64,000 bases of DNA. Source: Paraburkholderia sp. BL21I4N1 (GTDB taxonomy: Bacteria; Pseudomonadota; Gammaproteobacteria; Burkholderiales; Burkholderiaceae). This document shows positions 34,949 to 44,820 of the stretch, in pieces (the stretch's first letter is position 1; every line of letters starts with the position of its first letter). The stretch lies in assembly GCF_002973525.1 (NCBI RefSeq), contig NZ_PVEN01000016.1:62001-126000 (forward strand). The letters run 5' to 3'. The notes under the pieces are model-generated. The model saw only the letters and a program-made list of their open reading frames with translations. It ran no database searches and was not told the origin of the DNA. Position numbers and translations under genes: made by a program.

Positions 34949-34979
34949 ATCGAAAAATATGATATTTCTCTTATTCGAT
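34949..34979. promoter_or_regulatory. LysR-type operator candidate
   Basis: ATCGAA (34949-34954) and TTCGAT (34974-34979) form an inverted repeat around an AT-rich palindrome with AAATAT and ATATTT arms. It lies centrally in the 154-bp space between the LysR gene and the MFS operon, where a LysR protein usually binds. The region is far richer in AT than its flanks and must hold both promoters. Confidence 0.6.
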
Positions 34980-35016
34980 CGGATTTTCTTATGGCACAAG
35001 GGAGCGAGCGACGCAC

Positions 35017-35934
35017 ATGGATCTGCGACAGCTGAGGTATTTCGTCAAGGTGGTGGAATGCGGCAACGTCACGCGTGCCGGCGAGGCGCTGCATATTGCA
35101 CAGCCGGCGATCAGCCAGCAGATGCGTAACCTCGAAGCGGATCTCGGCATGCAACTGCTCGAACGCAGCGTGCAGGGCGTCGCACCGACCGCCGCGGGGC
35201 AAACGCTCTATCGCCACGCGATCGAGTTGCTGCGGCAAGCCGACAGCACCCGCGAACTGCTGCGTCAGGACGCCGAGCTACCGCAGGGCAAGGTATCGGT
35301 GGCGATGCCGTCGAGCACGGCGCGCATGGTCGCGATTCCGCTCGCACGAACGATCCGCGACCGCTATCCCGGCATCGCGCTGGAATTGATCGAAGCGCCG
35401 AGTGCGGACCTCGCCAACCTGATCGGCGGCGGGCGTGTGGAATTGGCGGTGGTGGTCGATGCGGTCGAAACACGCGGCGTCGCGTCGCACAAGCTGCTCA
35501 GCGAAGCGCTGTATCTGATCGCGTGGCCGGAATTTCGGATGCCGGACGAACCGGTACCGATCGCCGAACTGGCGCGCATGCCGCTGATCCTGCCGAGCGC
35601 GCCGAATACGATACGCAGCCGCGTGGAGTGGGCGTTGCGCGAGGCCGGCCAGCCGTGCGAGATTCTGTTCGAGGCCAGCTCGACCGCGCTGCTGTTCGCG
35701 GCGGTGATGGCCAGGCTCGGCGTCACGATCCTGCCGTGGACCGCGGCGCACGTCGAACTCGACGAACACAAGCTGAAGCTCGCCAAGGTCGATCACCGGC
35801 TGTTTTCGCGCGATCTGTCGCTGTGCTGGCACGACACGGCGTTATTGAGCAACGCCGTGCAGAAGGTCAAGGCGACGATCCTCGAACTGTTCGACATGCT
35901 GGGAAAACGGCCGGAGTGGGCGGCGGCGGCGTAA
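35017..35934 (+). CDS. LysR-family regulator, divergent from the MFS/CoA-transferase operon
   Basis: The 305-residue protein has the LysR winged helix (residues 1-60, starting MDLRQLRYFVKVVECGNVTR and including AQPAISQQMRNLE) and an effector-binding domain (about 90-295). Members act as tetramers bound to a T-N11-A-containing palindrome. The divergent MFS, CoA-transferase and ScpB genes are the probable targets, with the imported acid or its CoA derivative as effector. Confidence 0.92.
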   Translation: MDLRQLRYFVKVVECGNVTRAGEALHIAQPAISQQMRNLEADLGMQLLERSVQGVAPTAAGQTLYRHAIELLRQADSTRELLRQDAELPQGKVSVAMPSSTARMVAIPLARTIRDRYPGIALELIEAPSADLANLIGGGRVELAVVVDAVETRGVASHKLLSEALYLIAWPEFRMPDEPVPIAELARMPLILPSAPNTIRSRVEWALREAGQPCEILFEASSTALLFAAVMARLGVTILPWTAAHVELDEHKLKLAKVDHRLFSRDLSLCWHDTALLSNAVQKVKATILELFDMLGKRPEWAAAA

Positions 35935-35978
35935 CGCGCCGCCTCCCGGGAAACACTACGCCAGCTAGCGCAGGTCGT

Positions 35979-36878
35979 TCAGGAAGGGCGCGTCCGTCGC
36001 ATGAAGACGCGCCGCGTCAGATCGAACGCCACCAGGTTGCCGGCCACCACCAGCAGCAGTCCGACCACGGCAAGCACTGACCATTGGTAGCCCTCGAATA
36101 CCGTCGACACCGCCAGCGCCACGATCGGAAACAACACCGTACAGTAGGCCGCGCGTTCGGGGCCCATGCGACCGACCAGCATCAGATACGCCGTAAAGCC
36201 GATCACGGAGCCGAAGATCGCCAGATACGCGAGCGCGCCGAGATAGCGCACGGACGGGTCGACAGCGAACGACAAGCCGCCCAGCGCGCTGCCCACGGTC
36301 AACACACCGGCGCCGATCATCATCGCCCAGCTATTGGTGGCGAACGGATGCAGACCCATCGATTGCATACGGCTCGACAACAGATTGCCGGCCGAAAAAC
36401 ACAGCGTGCCGAGAAACGCGATGCCGAGTCCCAGCCATGCGGTGTGATCGCCGAGGTGCCCCGCCATCTGCTGAACGAACAGACACACAATACCCACGAG
36501 CCCCAGCATCGCCCCCGCGATCGCCGTGGGTTGCAGCGGCCGGCCCATGAACAGACGGCCATTGATCGAGTTCAACAGCGGCGCGGTGGAAAACACCACG
36601 GCCACGAGCCCGCTCGGCACGACCTGTTCGGCGTAGTAGAAGCACAGGAAGTTGACGCAGAACAGCGCCAGTCCTTGCGCGACGAGGAACCGCCACGCGG
36701 CGCGCGGCGGCCAGATCGGCCGGCGCATGATGCGCAGCAGCGCGAACAGCACCAGCGCGGCGATCCAGAACCGCCACGCGATGGAAACCGGCGGCGGCAC
36801 CGACCCCAGTTGCCATTTGATGGCGATCCAAGTGGTGCCCCAGATCAAAACGGTAACGGCATAAAGCGCCAGATTCAT
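35979..36878 (-). CDS. EamA/DMT family transporter
   Basis: The 299-residue membrane protein has ten TM helices in two EamA repeats, starting MNLALYAVTVLIWGTTWIAIK, the characteristic opening of the family, and with a PERAAYCTVLFPIVALAVSTVFEG block in the second repeat. It probably exports amino acids or other metabolites. I chose ATG 36878 because upstream codons lack family similarity. The divergent AraC gene, 159 bp away, is a plausible regulator. Confidence 0.88.
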   Translation of the reverse strand: MNLALYAVTVLIWGTTWIAIKWQLGSVPPPVSIAWRFWIAALVLFALLRIMRRPIWPPRAAWRFLVAQGLALFCVNFLCFYYAEQVVPSGLVAVVFSTAPLLNSINGRLFMGRPLQPTAIAGAMLGLVGIVCLFVQQMAGHLGDHTAWLGLGIAFLGTLCFSAGNLLSSRMQSMGLHPFATNSWAMMIGAGVLTVGSALGGLSFAVDPSVRYLGALAYLAIFGSVIGFTAYLMLVGRMGPERAAYCTVLFPIVALAVSTVFEGYQWSVLAVVGLLLVVAGNLVAFDLTRRVFMRRTRPS

Positions 36879-37037
36879 GGTCAGGCCTGCAGCAGCGATT
36901 TCGGAAGCCCGACTATGCTCCCGCGCGGCGCGCCGCACTTGTCCAGGATTGCGCACTTTTTAGTGGAGGCCGGCAGCGGTGCAAGCATCCCCGTATACTG
37001 GCGCCTAGCCCGCTTTTAAAAGTATTCCGCCTGTTCC

Positions 37038-37955
37038 GTGATCGCCAGACCGCCCGCCGCCGAGTTGAATCCCATCGAAACACCGTTTGGCCTCCAATCG
37101 GTGTGTCACACGCTGGGCAGCTCCAACGCCAATCTGGATCGGTTCGCATGGCTCGGCGACCGGCTCGCCGTCGCCATCTGGACGCGCGAAACGAAAGAGG
37201 CCGAGACCGTCTACGACCGGCCCGGCCATCACACGTTGTCCTGCTATCTGGACGGCGGCTACCGCACCGAACGTCAGAAAATGCCGGGCCATTACGGCGC
37301 GCCGTCGCGGCTCTGCACCCTGCCCGGCGATCACGAATCGCGTTGGTGGGTGCGTGGCCACATGCATTTCATGCATTTGTATTTCCTGCCGGAACACTTC
37401 ACGCAGCGCGCCGTGCAGGAGCTCGATCGCGAGCCGCGCGAACTGACGCTCGCCGATCGCACCTATTTCGAAGACGCGCGTATCGCCAGCCTGTGTCAGT
37501 CACTCGCCAATGAAGACTGGCAAGACCCCGACGGCCTGCTGCGCACCAACGAAACCGCGCATCAGGTGCTGAGTCTGCTGCTGCGTGCGCAAGGCGTGCG
37601 TCGCACCGACACCGCCCTTAAAGGCGGCTTGTCGGTGGCGACTCGCCGGCGTTTGCGCGATTACATCGAAAGTCATCTTGCGCAGACGCTCACACTCGGC
37701 GAACTCGCCGGCGTCGCGGCGCTTTCCGAATTCCATCTCGCGCGAATGTTCCGGACGTCGTTCGGTTTGCCGCCCGCCGCGTGGATCGCGCAACAGCGGC
37801 TCGAACGCGCACGCACGTTGTTGCGCACCACCGCGCTGCCGCTCGCGCAAGTCGCCAAAGAATGCGGCTACGCGAACGCCAGCCATTTCAGCCATCGCTT
37901 TCGCGAGAGCGTCGGCGTGGCGCCGTCCGCGTATCGGCACGCTGTGGTCGCCTGA
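37038..37955 (+). CDS. AraC family transcriptional regulator
   Basis: The 305-residue protein has an N-terminal sensing region and a C-terminal AraC DNA-binding domain (about 205-303) with two helix-turn-helix motifs: LTLGELAGVAALSEFHLARMF and AQVAKECGYANASHFSHRFR. The start is GTG 37038. It is divergent from the EamA exporter gene, which is its likely target. The ligand is unknown. Confidence 0.9.
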   Translation: MIARPPAAELNPIETPFGLQSVCHTLGSSNANLDRFAWLGDRLAVAIWTRETKEAETVYDRPGHHTLSCYLDGGYRTERQKMPGHYGAPSRLCTLPGDHESRWWVRGHMHFMHLYFLPEHFTQRAVQELDREPRELTLADRTYFEDARIASLCQSLANEDWQDPDGLLRTNETAHQVLSLLLRAQGVRRTDTALKGGLSVATRRRLRDYIESHLAQTLTLGELAGVAALSEFHLARMFRTSFGLPPAAWIAQQRLERARTLLRTTALPLAQVAKECGYANASHFSHRFRESVGVAPSAYRHAVVA

Positions 37956-37999
37956 AACGCGAAGCGGCTTACCTGCTCGATCTAGCGTTAGCTTCTGCG

Positions 38000-40900
38000 T
38001 TATTTCAACGCCATCGCCAGCACACGCGCCACGTGGATCGCGTCGACGCCGGCGCCGTCGTGGATCTGATGGCGGCAACTCGTGCCGTCCGCCACCATCA
38101 CCGTATTGGCGTCGATCTTGCGCACCGCCGGCAGCAACGACAATTCCGCCATGGCCTGAGAAGTCGCGTAGTGCTCGACTTCATAGCCGAAGCTGCCCGC
38201 CATTCCGCAGCACGACGATTCCACCGTCGACACCTTCAGCTCGGGAATCCACTTCAGCACGGTTTGCACCGGCGTGAACGCGTCGAAGGCCTTCTGATGG
38301 CAGTGGCCATGCACCAGCGCCTGCGACGTGGTCAACGGCTTCAACGCGAGTTGCAAACGTCCGGCCTTTTCCTCGCGCACCAGAAACTCCTCGAATAGAA
38401 ACGCCTGCTTCGACAACCGCTGCGCCTCTTCGCCAAAGCCATACTGCAGAAACTCGTCGCGCAACGACAGCAAACACGACGGCTCCAGACCGACAATCGG
38501 CACGCCCCGCTCCACGAACGGCTTGAACAGATCGAGCATGCGCCGAGCTTCCTGCTTCGCCAGATCGACCAGACCCGCCGCGAGGAAGGTCCGGCCGCAG
38601 CACACCGGCCGTTCGCCCTGACGCAGATTGAAATGCACCGTGTAACCGGCCGCTTCCAGCACTTGCTGCGCGGCGCGCGCGTTGTCCGGCTCCATGTTGT
38701 TGTTGAACGTATCGACGAACAACAACACTTCTTTCAGCGCGCCGCCTGCGGGCGGTTTGGCCGCCACCGCGTGCGACAAAAACGACTTCCTGAAGCGCGG
38801 CAAACTCCGCTCAGGCGCAAACCCGACCGCACGCTTGAACCACGCCGACAGCACCGGCACGTTGACGGCCAAGGCCATCAACCCCGGCATGCGGCTCGCC
38901 GCGCCGGCATAGTGCGGCATGAAGGCGACCAGCTTGTCGCGCAGTCTGAGTCCGTGCCGTTTGACACGCGCCGCCCGCGCTTCGATCTTGAACTTCGCCA
39001 TATCGACGCCCGTCGGGCAATCGCGCTTGCAGCCCTTGCACGACACGCAGAGATCGAGCGTGTCCTTGACGTCGTCGCTGGCCAGACCCGCTTCGCCGAG
39101 CTGGCCCGAAATCGCGAGACGCAAGGTGTTCGCGCGTCCGCGGGTCACATGCTGTTCGTCTTTCGTCACGCGATAACTCGGGCACATGGTGCCCGCGTCG
39201 AACTTGCGGCAATGACCGTTGTTGTTGCACATCTCCACGGCTTTCGCGAGACCGCCGGACAGATCGTTGCCGGTTCCCGGCGAGGTCTCCTGTCCCGTGA
39301 GCGGATCGCGTTCGACATTCCACGCCGACCAGTCGAGCGCGGTGTCGATCCGCTGTTCCTGGTAGCCGGGCGCAAAGCGAAAATTGCTCGTGTCGTCCAT
39401 CTTCGGCGGACGCACGATCTTGTCGGGATTGAAACGGTTATCCGGATCGAACAGCGTCTTGATCTCGCTGAACGCCTCGTTCAGACGCGGTCCGTATTGC
39501 CACGCCACCCATTCGCCGCGGCACAGACCGTCGCCGTGTTCGCCCGAATAGGCGCCCTTGTATTCGCGCACCAGTGCGGCGGCCTCTTCGGCGATTGCGC
39601 GCATTTTCGCCGCACCGTCGCGCCGCATATCGAGAATCGGCCTCACGTGCAGCGTGCCGACGCTCGCATGCGCGTACCAGGTGCCTTCCGTGCCGTAACG
39701 ATGAAACACTTCCGTCAGCCGGCTCGTGTACTCGGCCAGATGCTCGAGCGGCACCGCGCAATCTTCGATGAACGACACCGGCTTGCCGTCGCCCTTCATG
39801 CTCATCATGATGTTCAGCCCGGCTTTGCGGACCTCCCACAGTGCTTTCTGCTCGTTCGCGTCCGGCATCTCCACGACCGAATCGGGCAAGCCCAGATCGG
39901 CCATCAGTTCCGTGAGCTGCTTGAGCGACGCACGTTGCGCGTCGCGGTCCTCGCCCGCGAACTCCACCAGCAGAATCGCCTGCGGCTCGCCGACCAGCGC
40001 CTTGCCGATCACCGGCCGGAACGCGGGGTTGCTCATCGCCAGATCGATCATGGTGCGATCCACCAGTTCCACCGCCACCGGCTTCAGCTTGACGATGTGC
40101 TGGGTCAGGTCCATGGCCTGCCAGAACGTCGGGAAATTCACCACGCCGAGCATCTTGTGCGCGGGCAGCGGCACGAGCTTGAGCGTCAATTGCCGGCTGA
40201 ACGCGAGCGTGCCCTCCGAGCCGACCAGCAGATGCGCGAGGTTCGCGAAACCGTCGTCGGTATAGGCACGCGGATTCTGGCAATCGAACAGATCGATGTT
40301 GTAGCCCGCCACGCGGCGCAATACCTTCGGCACCTGTGCGACGATTTCGTCGCGCTCGCGCTGGGCGATCCGCATGACGCCTTCAAGAATCTGTTGCAAG
40401 CGCGCGCCTTGCGGTGCGTCGCGCAATGACGCGAAATGCGCTTCGCTGCCGTCGGCGAGAATCGCGTCGATCGACTCGACGTTGTGCACCATGTTGCCGT
40501 ATTCGATCGAACGCGAGCCGCACGAGTTATTGCCGGCCATGCCGCCGATCGTGCATTGCGCCGCCGTCGAGACATCGACGGGAAACCACAGACCGTGCGG
40601 CTTGAGCCACGCGTTCAGATGGTCCAGCACGACGCCCGGTTCGACGGTGACCGTGCGCGCGTCGGCATCGAAATCGACAATGTTGTTGAGCCATTTGGTC
40701 GTGTCGATCACGAGCGCTTCGCCGACGGTCTGGCCGCATTGGCTCGTCCCCGCGCCGCGCGCGAGCAGCGGCACTTTCTCGCTGCGGGCAATTTCCAGCG
40801 CGATGCGCAGATCGTCCTGATCGCGCGGCACGACCACGCCGATCGGCGTGATCTGATAGATCGACGCATCGGTTGCGTAACGGCCGCGGCTCGCCGGATC

Positions 40901-41020
40901 GAACAGCACGTCGCCGCGCAACGACTTGCGCAGGTGCTGCGCGAGCGGTGTCGTCAGGCGTGCGGCGGAGGGCACCAGATGAATCGGCTTGACGAGCAAA
41001 GCGGAGGTGGGGTTCGTCAT
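38000..41020 (-). CDS. FAD-linked and Fe-S-binding D-2-hydroxyacid dehydrogenase (YdiJ-like)
   Basis: The 1006-residue protein fuses a GlcD-type FAD domain (about 40-540, with the ARGAGTSQCGQTVGEALVI and GNNSCGSRSIEYGN dinucleotide motifs) to a GlpC/GlcF-type Fe-S domain. Clusters are bound by CNNNGHCRKFDAGTMC and by CVSCKGCKRDC. The two CCG motifs are CCGRTF and SSCCGMAGSFGYEVEHY. This is the YdiJ/D-2-hydroxyglutarate or D-lactate dehydrogenase branch, feeding electrons to the respiratory chain at the inner face of the membrane. It is the last gene of the glyoxylate cluster, 27 bp after the hydratase. Confidence 0.9.
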   Translation of the reverse strand: MTNPTSALLVKPIHLVPSAARLTTPLAQHLRKSLRGDVLFDPASRGRYATDASIYQITPIGVVVPRDQDDLRIALEIARSEKVPLLARGAGTSQCGQTVGEALVIDTTKWLNNIVDFDADARTVTVEPGVVLDHLNAWLKPHGLWFPVDVSTAAQCTIGGMAGNNSCGSRSIEYGNMVHNVESIDAILADGSEAHFASLRDAPQGARLQQILEGVMRIAQRERDEIVAQVPKVLRRVAGYNIDLFDCQNPRAYTDDGFANLAHLLVGSEGTLAFSRQLTLKLVPLPAHKMLGVVNFPTFWQAMDLTQHIVKLKPVAVELVDRTMIDLAMSNPAFRPVIGKALVGEPQAILLVEFAGEDRDAQRASLKQLTELMADLGLPDSVVEMPDANEQKALWEVRKAGLNIMMSMKGDGKPVSFIEDCAVPLEHLAEYTSRLTEVFHRYGTEGTWYAHASVGTLHVRPILDMRRDGAAKMRAIAEEAAALVREYKGAYSGEHGDGLCRGEWVAWQYGPRLNEAFSEIKTLFDPDNRFNPDKIVRPPKMDDTSNFRFAPGYQEQRIDTALDWSAWNVERDPLTGQETSPGTGNDLSGGLAKAVEMCNNNGHCRKFDAGTMCPSYRVTKDEQHVTRGRANTLRLAISGQLGEAGLASDDVKDTLDLCVSCKGCKRDCPTGVDMAKFKIEARAARVKRHGLRLRDKLVAFMPHYAGAASRMPGLMALAVNVPVLSAWFKRAVGFAPERSLPRFRKSFLSHAVAAKPPAGGALKEVLLFVDTFNNNMEPDNARAAQQVLEAAGYTVHFNLRQGERPVCCGRTFLAAGLVDLAKQEARRMLDLFKPFVERGVPIVGLEPSCLLSLRDEFLQYGFGEEAQRLSKQAFLFEEFLVREEKAGRLQLALKPLTTSQALVHGHCHQKAFDAFTPVQTVLKWIPELKVSTVESSCCGMAGSFGYEVEHYATSQAMAELSLLPAVRKIDANTVMVADGTSCRHQIHDGAGVDAIHVARVLAMALK

Positions 41021-41047
41021 ATCGTCTGCCTTTGGAAAACGGGCTAG

Positions 41048-41803
41048 CTAGTACAGTGTCAGGCTGACCGGCGCGAGGCCTTCAATGCGTCCGCTCGCGG
41101 TGCCCGCGCTCTGCGGAAAAAACAGGCCGGTGTAGGAGCCGGCGGTCACGACCATATCCGGCGTCACGGCAATGCCACGCGACGTCGCGTGATTGACGAG
41201 CCACGTCAGCAGACGCCGCGGATCGCCGGCAGGGTTGGCGGGCGTCGTCCGAACCACGTCGTGACCGTCGAAACTAAACCGCAGTGACGGCGCCACGAAC
41301 GGAAAGTCCTCGCGATACGGCGTGAACTCGCCGACGATCAACGCGCCGTGGTTCTGCAAGTCCGCGAGTTGCGCGAACTTGTCGACGTCGGGCCATGCCG
41401 CGTGGCGGCTCGACACGATTTCGATGGTCGCACCGATCGAGCCGATGCCCGCGCGCACTTCCGCTTCGCTATACGGCGTGGTCGAAGCGTCGAAGCGACG
41501 ACCGAAGCGAAACGCCACTTCCAGTTCGAGTCCCAACGGCGTGAAATCGGCACGCGCCAACCGCGCGCCGTCGGAGTACATATCGACGGCGGGCAGCGGC
41601 GCGCCCTGGATCGGACCGCTATCCGACTTCGCGCCGATCTTCCAGCCGCCGAGCCGCGCGCCGCTTGCGTCCAGCATCGCGTGCTGGATCGCGTAGGCCG
41701 CGTCGGCGTCGGCGTCGGCGGGGAGGTGCTCGGGCGACAGCGTGTCGAGCGTGGTGTGATTCCGGCGTGCGTCGGCGAGACGCTGGCTGAGTGATGTCGT
41801 CAT
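41048..41803 (-). CDS. 2-keto-4-pentenoate hydratase-like protein (FAH superfamily)
   Basis: The 251-residue protein belongs to the MhpD/HpaH/DmpE branch. Features are the GGWKIGAKS strand near residue 52, LELEVAFRFGR with the metal-binding Glu pair, and the C-terminal VTAGSYTGLFFP loop. MhpD-type enzymes add water to 2-oxopent-4-enoate; relatives decarboxylate 4-oxalocrotonate. No meta-cleavage pathway genes are nearby, so its substrate here may be another unsaturated 2-oxo acid. It lies between the MFS and dehydrogenase genes on one transcript. Confidence 0.82.
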   Translation of the reverse strand: MTTSLSQRLADARRNHTTLDTLSPEHLPADADADAAYAIQHAMLDASGARLGGWKIGAKSDSGPIQGAPLPAVDMYSDGARLARADFTPLGLELEVAFRFGRRFDASTTPYSEAEVRAGIGSIGATIEIVSSRHAAWPDVDKFAQLADLQNHGALIVGEFTPYREDFPFVAPSLRFSFDGHDVVRTTPANPAGDPRRLLTWLVNHATSRGIAVTPDMVVTAGSYTGLFFPQSAGTASGRIEGLAPVSLTLY

Positions 41804-41849
41804 ATCGTGCTGAAAGCGAGGAGAGAAAACGGCGTCGCGAGTCGCGTAA

Positions 41850-43136
41850 TTACACGCCGAGGCGAGTGGGCACCTGCCCCTTGTCCGCCGGATTGACGGC
41901 GAATTTGCTCTCGGGCTGCATGCGGAACGCGAGCACCACGCCGATCGCCATCAACAGCATGCTGCCGACGAACGGCAACTCCCAGCTGCCGAAGTAGTCG
42001 ATCAGGAAACCGCCCGCCACCGGCGAAATAATCGCGGCCAGTGCCGAGCCGGTATTCATCATGCCGCTCGCAGTGCCGGAAAATTCCGGCGCGATGTCCA
42101 TCGGGATCGCCCACATCGGACCGATCGTCATTTCGGCGAAGAAGAAGCCGGACGCGAGACAGGCCATCGACAGATACAGGTCGTGCGTGAACATCAGCGG
42201 GATCAGCGAGAGCAGGCAGAAGAACATGCAGACCGACACCATCCAGCTACGGGCGCGCTTCAGACTGCCGGTGCGCTTGAAAATCCAGTCGGTCACGATG
42301 CCGCCGAGCGTGTCGCCGAGCACACCGGCGAAAAACACCACCGAAGCGAAGATCGCCGACTTCGACAGTTGCAGGTGATAGCTATGCAGGAAGTACTGCG
42401 GGATCCAGCTCAGGAACAGCCACAACGTCCAGCCGTAGCAGAAGTACACGATCGTGACTGGCCACATGCGGCGGAACAGTTTGCCCCATGGCACGCTGGC
42501 GGCTTTCGGCTTCGGCGCGGGCAGAATCTCGAGCTCTTCGGTCGTGATACGCGGATGATCTTTCGGATGCTCGGTGAACGTGAAGGCCCACACCGCGACC
42601 CACAACAGGCTGAATACACCGCAGATATAGAACGATTCGCGCCAGCCCCATGTCGCCATGACGAGCACGATCAGGCCCGGCGCCACCGCATTGCCGATCC
42701 GCGACGCCGCATGCGTGATGCCCTGCGCGAAGCCGCGTTTCTCTTTCGCGACCCAACGCGCCATGGCGGACGTCGCGGCGGGAAAGGTTGCGCCCTCACC
42801 GAAACCGAGCAGCACGCGCGCGGCCAGCAGCGAGACCAGACCACCTGCGAAACCGGTCAGCAAGGTCGCCACGCCCCACACAGCGCCGCAAAACAGCAGC
42901 GTGCGTTTCGCACCGAAACGATCGCTGACCCAGCCGCCGATGATTTGAAAGATCAGATACGGATACGCGAAGGCCGAGAACACGAGGCCGACTTCCGTAT
43001 GCGACAGGTTGAATTCCTTGCCGAAACCCGCAGCCGCCGTGCTGACGTTGACGCGGTCGAGGTAGGTGATGAAGTACATGATGCATAGCATCACTAGAAC
43101 GATACTGGTCGCACTGGTCACACGAAACCGCTTCAT
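41850..43136 (-). CDS. MFS transporter, anion:cation symporter family (sugar-acid type)
   Basis: The 428-residue protein has the ACS family opening MYFITYLDRVNVSTAA, motif A GGWVSDRFGAKRT and the GFGEGATFPAATSAMARWV stretch shared by galactonate and glucarate carriers. ATG 43136 is preceded by GGAGAG. It likely imports a hydroxy- or sugar acid for the enzymes of the cluster. It is 46 bp upstream of the hydratase gene and in the same orientation as the aminotransferase gene. Confidence 0.88.
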   Translation of the reverse strand: MKRFRVTSATSIVLVMLCIMYFITYLDRVNVSTAAAGFGKEFNLSHTEVGLVFSAFAYPYLIFQIIGGWVSDRFGAKRTLLFCGAVWGVATLLTGFAGGLVSLLAARVLLGFGEGATFPAATSAMARWVAKEKRGFAQGITHAASRIGNAVAPGLIVLVMATWGWRESFYICGVFSLLWVAVWAFTFTEHPKDHPRITTEELEILPAPKPKAASVPWGKLFRRMWPVTIVYFCYGWTLWLFLSWIPQYFLHSYHLQLSKSAIFASVVFFAGVLGDTLGGIVTDWIFKRTGSLKRARSWMVSVCMFFCLLSLIPLMFTHDLYLSMACLASGFFFAEMTIGPMWAIPMDIAPEFSGTASGMMNTGSALAAIISPVAGGFLIDYFGSWELPFVGSMLLMAIGVVLAFRMQPESKFAVNPADKGQVPTRLGV

Positions 43137-43444
43137 CGTCTCTCTCCATTGCATGTGTCGACGGCACGCCTGAAATGGCGCGCTGCGTCGTTGCCCGTCA
43201 GCGGTAGCGGCTGAGGCGGGGTCATTGCATGTTGTTCGGGCCGCGTCTGAGCACGGCTCATTGAGGGAAGTGCTCCCCGCCTTCCCTGGCAGCGAACGGC
43301 TGCCTGCTGCTGGTGATCGGTTGCCTGTTGCTTGCGGCTGCTTTACCTGCTGCTTTTTATCGACTGTTTGTTACACGCTGCAGGTTGCTTGCCGTTCGTG
43401 GCGCGACTGTCGACGTGGGTGCCGGGCAGCCGCGCCATGCTGGC
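43137..43444. other. Spacer between the aminotransferase and MFS genes
   Basis: About 308 bp without a gene. The right half is biased to CTG/GCT tracts (quasi-repeated CTGCT units, 43300-43390), giving locally low complexity. It could carry an internal promoter for the MFS-hydratase-dehydrogenase genes, or a processing site; no terminator with a T run was seen. Confidence 0.5.
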
Positions 43445-44665
43445 TTAGGCTGCCGCCTTCAAACCCGACGCCTTCGTCGGCTGGCTCAACCACTCCATGG
43501 CGGCAGGCAGGCCGCTTTCCTTGAGCGGCACACCCGCGATCCGCAGACCCATCTCGCAGCCGGCCAACGTGGCCAGCAACATCAGGTCGTTGCAGTCGCC
43601 CAGATGTCCGATGCGGAACATGCGGCCTTTCATCTTGCCGAGACCCGTGCCGAGCGACATGTCGAAACGTTCGTAGATGACTTTGCGCACCGCGTCGGCG
43701 TCGATACCGTCGGGCATCATTACGCCGGTCAGCACCGGGCTATACACCGACGGATCGGCGCACTGAATTTCCAGACCCCACGCACGCACCGCGCGACGGG
43801 TCGCTTCGGCGAGACGCTCGTGGCGCGCGAACACGTTGTCGAGCCCTTCGCCGAGAATCATGTCGAGCGCTTCGGAAAGCCCGTAAAGCAGGTTCGTATT
43901 CGGCGTGTACGGCCAGTAGCCCGTCTTGTTCATCTCGACGATGTCGGCCCAATCCCAGAAGCTGCGCGGCAGCTTCGCCTCTTTGCTGGCGGCGATCGCT
44001 TTCGGCGAGATCGCGTTGAAGCTGATACCCGGCGGCAGCATCAAACCCTTTTGCGAACCGGATACGGTGACGTCGACGCCCCATTCATCGTGACGGTAAT
44101 CGGCGCACGCGAGGCCCGAGATCGTGTCGACCAGCAGCAGCGCCGGGTGGCCCGCGGCATCGATCGCGCGGCGTACCGCGGCGATATCCGACGTGACGCC
44201 CGTCGACGTTTCGTTGTGCACCACGCACACCGCCTTGATCGTGTGATGGGTGTCTGCGCGCAGACGCTCTTCGATCATCTGCGGCTGAACCCCGCGCCGC
44301 CAGCCTTCGATGCCCGGCAACCCGAGAAACTCCGGCTTCAGGCCGAGGCTTTCAGCCATCTTTTTCCACAAGGTTGCGAAGTGGCCGGTTTCGAACATCA
44401 GCACGTGGTCGCCGGGGCTCAACGTGTTGGACAGCGCCGCTTCCCAGGCGCCCGTGCCCGAAGCCGGGTAAATCACCACGGGCTGCTGCGTCTTGAAGAT
44501 CTTCTTGATGCCGTCGAGCACCTGCAGACCCAGTTCGCCGAATTCGGGGCCGCGGTGATCGATGGTCGGGTAGCTCATCGCCCGGAGGATGCGATCGGGC
44601 ACCGGGCTCGGACCCGGAATCTGCAGAAAGTGACGGCCAGCGGGGTGAAAGTCTAATTTGAGCAT
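43445..44665 (-). CDS. Alanine/serine-glyoxylate aminotransferase family protein
   Basis: The 406-residue class V PLP enzyme opens with LQIPGPSPVPDRILRAMSYPTIDHRG, typical of SgaA-type serine-glyoxylate aminotransferases. The PLP Lys lies in SGSQKGLMLPPG, and the NKTGYWPYTPNTNLLYGL block contacts the substrate. It would convert glyoxylate to glycine using Ser or Ala as donor in the cytosol. ATG 44665 has a GGAGGAG site eight bases upstream. The upstream region carries a perfect 14-bp palindrome that is repeated at the GntR start, so it is probably controlled by that regulator. Confidence 0.88.
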   Translation of the reverse strand: MLKLDFHPAGRHFLQIPGPSPVPDRILRAMSYPTIDHRGPEFGELGLQVLDGIKKIFKTQQPVVIYPASGTGAWEAALSNTLSPGDHVLMFETGHFATLWKKMAESLGLKPEFLGLPGIEGWRRGVQPQMIEERLRADTHHTIKAVCVVHNETSTGVTSDIAAVRRAIDAAGHPALLLVDTISGLACADYRHDEWGVDVTVSGSQKGLMLPPGISFNAISPKAIAASKEAKLPRSFWDWADIVEMNKTGYWPYTPNTNLLYGLSEALDMILGEGLDNVFARHERLAEATRRAVRAWGLEIQCADPSVYSPVLTGVMMPDGIDADAVRKVIYERFDMSLGTGLGKMKGRMFRIGHLGDCNDLMLLATLAGCEMGLRIAGVPLKESGLPAAMEWLSQPTKASGLKAAA

Positions 44666-44683
44666 TGGGCTCCTCCGATTGAA

Positions 44684-44697
44684 TTTTGCATGCAAAA
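44684..44697. promoter_or_regulatory. GntR operator candidate, copy 1
   Basis: TTTTGCATGCAAAA is a perfect 14-bp palindrome, 19 bp upstream of the aminotransferase start codon. A one-mismatch copy overlaps the start of the divergent GntR gene. Such short AT-flanked palindromes are typical sites for FCD-type GntR proteins. Confidence 0.8.
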
Positions 44698-44820
44698 AAC
44701 TATATCAGACGAAGTACGATGCTCCCAAGATGAAAATCGCCTGTCGGCACCGGTGTTTACCCCCGCTCTTAACTAATCGGTGCGCTTCCGATAAAATCCG
44801 ACGTAACACGATGTGAGGGC

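Noticed and set aside
38633..40429. 598-codon open frame opposite the FAD/Fe-S dehydrogenase
   Set aside because: Antisense shadow; the sense strand carries all cofactor motifs.
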